DNA from: Takifugu bimaculatus
Lineage: Eukaryota; Chordata; Actinopteri; Tetraodontiformes; Tetraodontidae
Reading direction: 5' to 3'
Assembly (NCBI GenBank): GCA_004026145.2
Contig: CP034975.1
Location: forward strand, 11,967,418 to 12,031,417
Length of the DNA: 64,000 bases
Numbering within the stretch: position 1 is the first letter of the stretch; each line of letters opens with the position of its first letter. Both the position numbers and the translations under genes were made by a program. Positions 11,201 to 19,213 of this stretch are shown here, in pieces. The notes under the pieces were generated by a model, which did not search any database, was not told the origin of the DNA, and saw nothing but the letters and a program-made list of their open reading frames with translations.

Positions 11201-14200
11201 CAAGTGAATATGGACAAGCTTTGGACAATATGGACAAGCTTTGGACAATATGGACAAGCTTTGGACAATATGGACAAGCTCTGGACAAGCATGCAACCAA
11301 AGCAGACCCACCAGAGTCTTGTTGTTCATCTACAATCTCCTCAATGATTACATCTGCAAAGTCCTGGTTTGCTACAGGCTTTTCCTGGTCTGGTTCATCC
11401 AGCTTGGTCAGCCTATGAGGATACACAAGCTGTTACAAGTAGCCTGGTTTGGGTCCCAGACGTTCAGTTTTACACAGGTGTGGGAGAAATTGCTGTAAAC
11501 CAAGAATGCTTTCAAAAATAAAACAATTGTGTATTTCGATCCATTTACAAAATGCAAAGTGAGGGAAAAAAACCAAAGGGGAAACTATGGTGCACTTGCA
11601 AAAGGTCAGGGATTTGGCAGGATGGCAGCCATTCCTATGATCAGCCAATGACACCAATGTCCCATGTCGGTTGAAATAGTCATAACGGAAAGAGCGACAG
11701 CTGTGCAGGAGGCTTAAACTTTGCTAGCAAGGCGAGGTCCTTGAAGACAGATTCGTGTCACAGGTCAGACACTAAGTCAAAAATGAGCACACAACCAGAC
11801 ACAAGGTGGACATCCTGCATCAGCAAGCTCTCTCCAAGACAAGTAGTTCAAACCAGAACGTGTAGAAAAGCAGAAACAAACGAGCGACGTGGAGGATCAG
11901 TCACAGTAGTCGGCCAAGGAAACCGTGCAACAGACGCAAAACACATCAAGCTGATTTCCCTTTGAGGTTGGAAGACATCCAGAAGCGTTATCAGCTCAGA
12001 ACTGGCAGAAACCAGAGTGATCCAGATACACCCATCTGCTGTCCATATGGGTGTACCTGTCTGTGCAGAAGTGGTCCTCATGGAAGCCAAAAAGCCTGAC
12101 ATCTCAGATAGAAACAAGGCCAAACAGCTCAACTATGCATTAAAAAACCAAAAAAACAGGCAAAAATGAAACAGAAAAATGGCAGCTGATGCTCATGAGT
12201 CAAAATCGGAAATATTTGGAGGTTTCTTGCAAGTTCGGAGCTGCATTTCTGTAAATAGATTTGTAGATTTGGTCAGGATTTATATTCCCTTAATGCTGAG
12301 AAATGCAGGCAGATATTTATCCATCATGCATGATCCATCATGGAGGCGTGGGATTGGCCCCAGTAGCATTGAAGCAGCCAAGGACAATAAGAACTGTCTT
12401 CTACGAAGGAGAAGTCCTGGAGGTGATAGCATGCTCCCCAGAGCCCTGATCTCAACACCATCGAGCGTGTGTGGGATTACATGAAGGGACAGAAGGATTC
12501 CAGGACCTGGCCAACGTCTCCAGAAGCCCTGTGGTCAGTGCTCCGACGTGTTTGGACCAATCTAGCGGCTCCTTAAAGACTGTGGCCAAGTTTACCAAGA
12601 AATGTCTGTCTGACAGATTTATCCTTACAGCATCTTTTCATACCTGCCTTAATCCTTTGCACACACAAAGTTTTCATCACATGTTCACACCTCGACAGCA
12701 CCTTTAACCAAATAAAGTGATTCAAACTCACCTTTAACAAATTAAAAGTACAAAATCCTGCACAAACCACAAATGTCAGCATGTTTGCGAGCCATCCAAT
12801 CTAGTTTAGAAAGCTTTTACCCCTTTCTTACCCCTTAGGAGGACCAACTTCCATCTTCAGAGACAATGAGAGATTCTGGTTCTGATCTTTCAACTGGAAA
12901 GAATAGCTGGAACAGAATTTAAAGCACCTTCTATAATCTTCACAGATCCGCAACCATATTAAGCAAAACGGCAGACAAAAAAATAAACACAGGTGATCCT
13001 AAACATCTGCAGACAAGTAACTCAAACCTCAGTCCAGAGCCCAGAGAGACGCACTCCATATCAAAGGACTGGCAATCAGAACCATGCAGGCTCTCCATGA
13101 CCTGTTGACAAACACACGATTTAGCTGCGGGATCAAAGTAAATAAACAACAGAATGACAGTTTATAGAATGACAGAATGACCTTATCAAGCGCACAATTC
13201 TGCTTCAGAAACGGGGATTGGCGGACTTCTCTGGCCCACTGGATGGCAACGTTCAGAGCCGTGATCTTCTCCTGGATGCAGCACAGCTGTTGTTGGCTGG
13301 CGGGAAAACGCCGATCAAGCTTTGACAGCTGGTTGAAATGCCCGTCCTTCCTGTTTATAAGGACATCGGAGCCTTCCGTCAGGAACACTTTAGACAGCAA
13401 AATGCCACCTTCTCATCATTACCACTTCTCAACAGCATATGAAGCCTTGGCAGCCATTTTCTGGATCTCGTTCTCCAGCCGGACTCTCTCTCTTTCAATC
13501 TGTTGTTCCCGACCAGCTGCCAGAGTCTGCAGATCACATCCAGGATCATCTATTTGTGTTCTAAAGTCAAAGTTTCTCTGGGGTGTGTTTTTCCATAGCT
13601 CACCTCGTGGATTTGTTCCAGCTTGGTAAGATTCTGAGAGGCCCTGTCCAGGAACTCATCAAGGGTCCGATCAATCTTCTCCATCTCTGATGGCTGAATC
13701 AAACACAATCAATATGTGGTTTTAACTTTTTTCCTGGCTTTACCAATTTTTTGGCCTGATGAGAAATTAAATATGATAATACCAATCTCAAGTGTGCATA
13801 TCTGCATTAAATAGTTACAATAGCTGAGGACCAACACCGTTAAAAACAGCAAACGGACCTGTCCCACATCCTCAGCGTCTCCATCCTCATCTCCAGATGT
13901 TGGAAGTTGGCTGCAGGTGTCATTTTTTGCTGGGCTTCCTTGACTGAGACTTGACAACATTTCAATCAAACAACAATTACCAAAGACAACAATTTAGGTG
14001 CGTCTCACTAGGAATAAATTAAATTATTCGGTGTACTTTTTCATCCTGCCAGTGTAGAAGCGGTCAGAGGTTCTTCTGTCCGCCTGGAATCCACCTCCAA
14101 ACTGGAGAAAACAGACTTTAATGTATTACTATGTCATTGTTCACCAAACTTGCAGAAACAGAAAGGAAAATGTTTCAGGCTTTAATTTGCAACTACTTGA

Positions 14201-14747
14201 TACTTAATATACTTAATTGAAGGGTAAATGTGAATAAAGAGTCACCTCACAAGCTGGACATAGGTCAGGCCGAACAGACTGCAGGCAGAAGGTGCACAAG
14301 ATGTGGCCACATGGCAGCACATGAGGGAGGCTGATGTCGAGGTCACAGGCTTCTGGAGGAGCAAACAACGACCTGGTCACCATTTTCACACGGAACCCGC
14401 ATCTTTTAATGCGCATCTTTAACGAGTTCGCTCATTCATTTTTTTTAACTCGGTCGAGACTAGCTTAACAATAAACCATAAATGCTTCGACCACAACCTC
14501 CAGGTGTTTTTATTCAACTGCTGAGTTAGTTTAATTAAACAACATTTAAGGCTCTGACCCTCGCCATACTGACTCCGCTAAGGGCGATGCTACATGCTAG
14601 CTAGCAAACGGACTTTTTAGAACGCGACGGAATATGAGCCTCGAATGAACAAAGTGTTGAACTTAAAGCTAATGTTTATCCAAATATCCCACCAAGTTCG
14701 CCAAATTGTTCGCTGCAAAAGCTGCAGCTGGCAACGCTTCCCTCCAT
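4102..14747 (-). CDS. rnf17: RING finger protein 17 / tudor domain protein 4, complete, 37 exons
   Basis: Germ-cell tudor protein of the RNF17/TDRD4 family, which in mammals acts in male germ-cell cytoplasmic granules and limits piRNA ping-pong. Order along the protein: RING (two exons), coiled coil, an acidic stretch ending VIIEEIVDEQ as in mammalian RNF17, then five tudor units. First exons on the minus strand: 14747-14693, 14352-14246, 14101-14037, 13949-13859, 13693-13604, 13526-13423, 13350-13182, 13101-13028, 12906-12832, 11412-11312, 11181-11095, 10742-10584 and 10364-10172. The phases checked for these agree. The last exon ends LVRKGLAELE and stop at 4104-4102. The ATG at 14747 was chosen because it supplies the missing CxxC of the RING; the downstream ATG at 14416 lies in the first intron. 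No inactivating change was found, so the gene appears intact. Some internal boundaries are approximate. Confidence 0.92.
5642..6510 (-). other. rnf17: RNF17 tudor unit 4
   Basis: Exons encode IQIRVTAVGDDGLIYMRTQ, GCALMGSDLLWYRGEVVEVL and VQHVDSGLVENIPVIHVYPV, then LCLSCKLHGINP. The usual DxG core reads VDSG here, close to the mammalian LDHG version. Confidence 0.82.
7161..8184 (-). other. rnf17: RNF17 tudor unit 3
   Basis: Exons encode LHVRVSHVQSPSSFYVQLTQ, MYCVANNKGVWKRGRICSDL and VMLCDYGNRVKLHISNLRPL. The following exon gives PAGGQSTWTATACDVISQFL, which matches the mammalian protein at the same place. Confidence 0.82.
8746..9406 (-). other. rnf17: RNF17 tudor unit 2
   Basis: Exons encode NAVVSHINNPADFYIQL, AYVACADDRLWYRAQALG and VEILYVDLGNKKVVPVKDLR, the full extended tudor pattern. 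The acceptor that fits the phase is the AAG just before FYAPVVLEAKP. Confidence 0.82.
10172..10742 (-). other. rnf17: RNF17 tudor unit 1
   Basis: Two exons. The first holds the extended-tudor strand VVINIVNPSHFYVQYLAEA. The second carries the tudor core KWKEGLWARAHITEL and VQVFFIDYGITETIS. Tudor domains bind methylated arginines on partner proteins such as PIWI. The core keeps the aromatic W and the FxDYG motif. Confidence 0.82.
11211..11290 (+). repeat. 20-bp minisatellite, four copies
   Basis: Four tandem copies of a unit beginning TGGACAAGCTTTGGACAATA (the last copy diverged), in the rnf17 intron between exons 11181-11095 and 11412-11312. The internal half-repeat GGACAA suggests that the unit itself arose by duplication. 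Confidence 0.95.
11741..12660 (+). mobile_element. Decayed Tc1/mariner-type DNA transposon remnant
   Basis: Broken transposase fragments run in order on the plus strand, antisense to the host gene rnf17, inside a 1.4 kb intron. They are: a helix-turn-helix-like piece near 11800-11965 (NERRGGSVTVVGQ, IKLISL); a piece near 12060-12120 (AEVVLMEAKKPDISDRNKAK); ESKSEIFGG at 12196-12225; and the typical Tc1 end motif SPDLNTIERVWDYMKGQ at about 12442-12490, followed by EALWSVLRRVWTNL. Several frameshifts and stops separate them, so no protein can be made. I could not define terminal inverted repeats. The identity rests on the order of Tc1 transposase motifs. Confidence 0.75.
13182..13693 (-). other. 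rnf17: RNF17 coiled-coil region exons
   Basis: Three exons (13693-13604, 13526-13423, 13350-13182) encode charged helical sequence such as IDRTLDEFLDRASQNLTKLE and QQIERERVRLENEIQKMAAK, as expected between the RING and the tudor array. The intron 13351-13422 is only 72 bases. Without it the region shows three consecutive stop codons; with it the frame and phase (TG|G) join perfectly. Confidence 0.75.
14246..14747 (-). other. rnf17: RNF17 RING finger, split over two exons
   Basis: Exon 1 (14747-14693, 55 nt) encodes MEGSVASCSFCSEQFGEL with a CxxC pair and ends at a GTGGGA donor. Exon 2 (14352-14246) follows a CTCCTCCAG acceptor in matching phase. It encodes EACDLDISLPHVLPCGHILC and then the CxxC and CPAC pairs. 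Together they give a RING-type zinc-binding pattern of Cys/His pairs. RING domains often act as E3 ubiquitin ligases, but RNF17 activity is not established from sequence. Confidence 0.82.
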
Positions 14748-14850
14748 CTTCGATAACTTCAGTTTTTGGGGGATTTTTTTGCTTAAAATTGTTGCCGTCT
14801 CAGACCGGACGCGACTGGTGCCCTGTGGTCACGTGACCCGCTGGGCGCGC
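14748..14850 (-). promoter_or_regulatory. rnf17: Inferred rnf17 promoter with palindromic E-box
   Basis: The 100 bases upstream of the rnf17 start are GC/CpG-rich at their far end. They contain the perfect 12-bp palindrome GGTCACGTGACC (14827-14838), whose core CACGTG is bound by bHLH-ZIP factors such as USF or TFE. The transcription start is inferred to be here; no TATA box was seen. Confidence 0.45.
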
Positions 14851-15654
14851 GCCACCTTAGAACTTGATCTCAAAACTTACGATTTTTAATTTAGCACGAA
14901 TAAATGTTCAGAAATCGATTTTTGTTGTTGGTTTTTGCCACCAAAGCTGCACATTTAGCCCGCACACATTACCTTTCCCTCAAACAGAAAGACCTTTTCC
15001 ATATTTATCCTTCATTTTGGACATTTTGCGGTTTCCTCCCCACAAATATAAGTACATTTTGTGATAAATGTCTACATTTGTTCCACGACGCGTGCAATAA
15101 ATACAGTATAACACAAATTACTCTATTAAAACAGTGTAGTGCGTACATTGTGGATACACTTGATTGTAAAGACGTAATGTCGAAATTGTTAATATTGACC
15201 ACATACTAATTTATATAAACAGCCCAAGCTTATTATAATTTATTGAATCATATTGAACGTCAGTATGGCTAAATAGTGATCATGTATTCTTATTTATGAC
15301 CACTAGGGGGCGCCAAAGACCAAATCACTTCAGGCGATTTTAAGAAGAAAAAGAGATAATACAATTTTTTCCCCGATGCACTTTCAAAAAATATATACAA
15401 AACATTTAAGTCATTTTACATAAAATTGTCTAATCAAGTTAAATTAAATCTGACAACCTCGCCACAGAATATAACTACGCTTCACCTTCCCACCTGTAGA
15501 AAACGCGTTTGAAGCGATGGGATATAAAGTCGATGGGCTTGATGGTCTGTGGTTATTTAAAAAGATATTTTATTGGATTTAAATCTTGATTGCTTTCAAT
15601 ACACATTGAGCTGCAGTTTACAGTAGATGGTGCGTTCTTTTGTTTCATTTCCAG
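14851..15654. other. AT-rich intergenic stretch, no gene seen
   Basis: AT-rich sequence upstream of rnf17 with no convincing open frame on either strand. The only item recognised is the CTCF-like site described separately. Confidence 0.6.
15299..15314 (+). promoter_or_regulatory. CTCF-like binding site
   Basis: ACCACTAGGGGGCGCC matches the vertebrate CTCF core (CCASYAGRKGGC followed by R, S) at every position. It sits about 550 bases upstream of the rnf17 start codon, in otherwise AT-rich DNA. This is a motif match only. Confidence 0.6.
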
Positions 15655-15828
15655 CCAATCATGTCCTCACATGCACATGCAGCAGCCCTATTGGAAGGTC
15701 CTCGTTCCTGCATCGGAACGCAGCTGCCAGCACTCCTGCAGCCTGAGGACAATGGCTCTCCACCCAGCAATGCTGCAATAACTAAAAGTGACAGCCAGTG
15801 GGGAGCACAGAGGCACGGTCTTCAGATG
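15655..15828 (+). CDS. Candidate coding exon of an unrecognised transcript
   Basis: A strong acceptor (a pyrimidine tract ending TTTCCAG) precedes an open frame that reads PIMSSHAHAAALLEGPRSC and later LPALLQPEDNGSPPSNAAIT. It ends at the phase-0 donor ATG|GTAAAG; a second in-frame donor, AAG|GTAAAC, lies six bases on. An internal ATG lies at 15661. I recognise no family. It lies divergent from rnf17 and could be an upstream exon of an unannotated gene or a noncoding RNA. The acceptor, open frame and donor together are suggestive, but the length is modest and chance cannot be excluded. Confidence 0.28.
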
Positions 15829-16310
15829 GTAAAGGTAAACCAGCTCGTGTGTAACCCGGCAGTGAACTTTAACCTTCAGACAGCACCGTTCAGATACCTG
15901 GAGGGGAAGAAACTGCATGCAGAGCATCAAAGGAGGCATTTATCTGAATTTTACTGTTAAAATCTGGCCGCCCGACAGCCACTTAAGATACGAATCCTAT
16001 TTCAGTGCTGCGAGTGCTACCTCCCTCAAACCTGTGATGCTGATCTGAAGTGAAAACACAACCACCTCAGTATGGGAGTGTGAAAACACCTGAAGCGATG
16101 AGGTCCACCCATCTGCTTTAAACCATGTGAGGGTGTCGGGCCGGAAATCCCACAAACTGTTTCCTTGTTTCTGAAGAGATTTTCTACCCTTCCTGTTGAA
16201 CAAAAGACTATTTTCAGGGTGACAGAGAGAGTTGAATCATCTGATGCCACTGAAGGAATTCCACCCCCCCATTGGACATCACCAAGACAGGGTGATCAGA
16301 CGGGGGGCAG

Positions 16311-16337
16311 GGTGTGTGTGTGTGCGCGTGTGTGTAT
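16311..16337 (+). repeat. Imperfect (GT)n microsatellite
   Basis: Short GT run interrupted by GCGC. Confidence 0.8.
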
Positions 16338-16800
16338 GCCAGAGTTGGGGGTCGTGAATGTGTTTACAAGGGGTAATGAAGCAATCAGCGGGCTGCCCAC
16401 AGGGGGATATGGGGGTGCCTATTAGGAGGATGGGGGCTGTCCCCATCTTTCCTGTGAAATGTGGGTCACCTCCCATCCTCGGGTGATTTCCCTCATATCC
16501 CCCCCCCCTTCGTGCACATCCCACAACCTTTTTTACCTCACTTAGTCACTAACGATGCTCTTAATTACTATGTATCGTCTCATTGGCCGTTTTCATGTTT
16601 CACCTCGTTTCATTCAACTCTGCTTCTGCCTCAGGGGTCAAAATTTTAAAAAAAAACCTTCCATATTTTCTTTGTTAGTACCTAAATTAAAGTAAAGAAG
16701 TATTTTATGTTGGTGATGACGCTAACATGTTCAAAAAGGTTGTGCTTCTTTCACTTTAACATTCATTTAAATCCCCCTGACCTGTTTGCTTTGTTACAGG

Positions 16801-17141
16801 AGAACATGCAAAGGTCAGCAGGCATGAGAGGGGATGCAGAAGGAAAGAAAGGACCCCCCCGCCCCCCACCCCCACCCCCCGCCCCCCCTGCAGGCCATTC
16901 GGTCGCAGCAGGGAAAGAGCAACAGCAACGAGAAATGACATTCACTCTATACCTAAACTCTTTGTCTGGCTGGAGAAAGACCTGCCGCCATCCCGAGAGG
17001 AGCCGACCTCCGAGCGGCAGAGGAGGAACAGCCGGAGGCGGGACGAGTCCGTCTGGATCGCCTCGTTTCATACAGATTGTTTCACACGTTTGTGTTGTGC
17101 TTTCAACCTCCCGTCTCGCTCGGCCAGTGGACGGGTTATGA
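16801..17141 (+). CDS. Candidate second exon, proline-rich, unrecognised
   Basis: A good acceptor (TTTGCTTTGTTACAG) opens a frame in phase 0, compatible with the candidate exon at 15655-15828. It begins ENMQRSAGMRGDAEGKKG, has a proline-rich run (KGPPRPPPPPPAPPAGH), then QQQREMTFTLYLNSLSG, and stops at 17141. No clear donor was chosen. The composition is low-complexity and no family was recognised, so this is weak evidence for a gene. Confidence 0.2.
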
Positions 17142-19085
17142 ATCCAGGTCAGCTGACACAAACACGCACAGGATTGCTCCTTTTTTATGTGCAGCAAAGG
17201 CACGACGCTCCCTGTGGAGGTGGAAGTGGAGGTGGGGGAGGCTTCCACACACTCTGGATCCGTTCAAACCTCAGAACTCCACTAACTATAACGGTTCAGA
17301 ATGACGCGGAGTGGACCGGACCTGGAAAGGTCTGCTCAAAATGACCTCCTTCCTTCCTTTTTCTTCTGCCGGGGTCACCCACTCTCCCCGTGAACCCACA
17401 CCTACGCCACACATCTCGTTCTCACCCTCCCCCCGGTCATGCTGCTCTGCACCCACAATCCTTCACTCTGACGGTTCAAAGGCTGTTCGAGGTGGGAGGC
17501 AGCGGTGTCGGTGCAGGTACCGCTCAAGACGGAGCATTAGTGAGTTCAGGCGCTGTGACCTAACACCCATTCATGATCACATGGAACCCCATGGATCTGC
17601 GGAGGGAGGGGGGGGGAGCAGACCGGAGAGGCAGCTTGTTAGCCAACTAATGGTTGTCGCCGAGGTCCGGGGGGACCTGTCCATCATCAGCGGCATCGCC
17701 TCAGCGCCGCCGCCACTCCGCCATGACTCTTAAAGCAGGTTGTAATGAACGCCGCCCGAGTGGAGGGCAGAGGCTGGGCCATCGAGGGGGTGTTTTAATA
17801 GCCAGCGCAGAGCAATTATCTCACTTTGCTGCACACACAGAATGCTCGACCTGCTTCTCAGCATCGATATGGCACATTTCTCAGGGCGGGGGGGGGTCGC
17901 GGACACAGGAGCTTCGGATCTACATGTGATTGATGTATACATGAGAGAAGAGTTTGAGCGAAGAACAAGAACTTTTCTCCACTGAAATAAACGTTGCTCT
18001 GTTGTATATTCGTGCTGAACAGCTGCTCAGGTGACTCACATCAAACACTTGGGTGAGATACAGACGTTCTCTAAAGCATGTGGTTGATGCGCAAAGATGC
18101 CACGTACACACCAGGGTTGACGCATTCGTACACATCAGTTTTTACCATTCAACTAACACATTTCCCAAATTTCTCCTCGACCACGGGTTCACGTGTCGTT
18201 TGGGAACCAGGATGCACATCTGGGCTCTTGAGGCTGCAATTTGTCTAAAAGTTATCCACTGAAAGCACAGAGAACCTGATAATCATCCGGCTGAACACGA
18301 GATTTACACTAATCCCTCACACATCTAACATGACACCCAGACTCTCTCGCTCGGTTAAATCAAAGCAGCCCGGCGTGGTTCCGTCCAAGACCAGCAAGTC
18401 AGAAAAGCTCTTAATGGCTTCCAGGCTGACACGAGGTGGACGTGTTCAGGGGTGAAGGAGCCTCCTGGTAATAATCCTCTGTCTTTATTAAGAACAGTGA
18501 ATTGGTGACTTATCTTTCATAAAGTCCTGCAAAGACTCCTACGAGAAAGAATTTAAATTTGCTTTTAAATTCTGTGAGATTTCTGTCTCAGTCTCAGAAC
18601 CATGATTTATGGTATACGAGCATTAGTTTGCAAGTAACTAGGTTCTTATTCGCTGTGCTTCATAGTCAAACAGTCCAAAATGGCCAAAAAGACCTGAACT
18701 TTATTCCTTAATGATATGAGTAATTAGATATTATCAATCATTTTTGCAGCAAAATATATAAAAAAAAAATATATATATTTAGTGCTGCCCATCAGTGTAT
18801 ATTGCTTTTGTGAAGATGATGCATATATGGAATGTGTTGGTGGTCCGGATGTTTTAGTCTATTCACGCAGGACCTGTTGTTCACTCCTCTCCGTCATCTC
18901 AGTAATGCTGGTGAGTGACTGAAGTCATAATCTCCATAATTCACAGGGATGACTGATCACCTTTGTCTGCATCTTTCAACCAACTAATTTGTCTTTATCT
19001 GCAGTCGCTAACATCAGGGCTCAAGCAGGAAGTGGGTGGTACTGACCAACAGATGTTTTATCTAGGAAAATAATGTGGGCTCTTC
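17142..19085. other. Intergenic, no gene seen
   Basis: No exon-like structure recognised. Near 17,500-17,900 the sequence is GC-richer, with short G runs and a balanced composition that could hold conserved noncoding elements. From about 18,500 it becomes AT-rich. Nothing further can be supported. Confidence 0.5.
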
Positions 19086-19096
19086 ACACACGCACA

Positions 19097-19194
<98 letters not shown>

Positions 19195-19213
19195 CACACA
19201 CACACACACACAC
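19086..19213 (+). repeat. (CA)n microsatellite, about 128 bases
   Basis: Nearly perfect CA repeat with a few CG and CC interruptions. It gives rise to artefactual histidine/threonine open frames. Confidence 0.97.

Noticed and set aside
14213..14416. rnf17 start at the ATG at 14416 (MRIKRCGFRV...)
   Set aside because: This model lacks the first RING Cys pair and extends the exon through its CTCCTCCAG acceptor. The 55-nt upstream exon gives a complete RING in phase.
14515..14520. CAACTG as an A-MYB site for rnf17 (A-MYB drives many piRNA-pathway genes)
   Set aside because: A single hexamer is expected by chance every few kilobases, and it lies within the first intron. Not enough to call.
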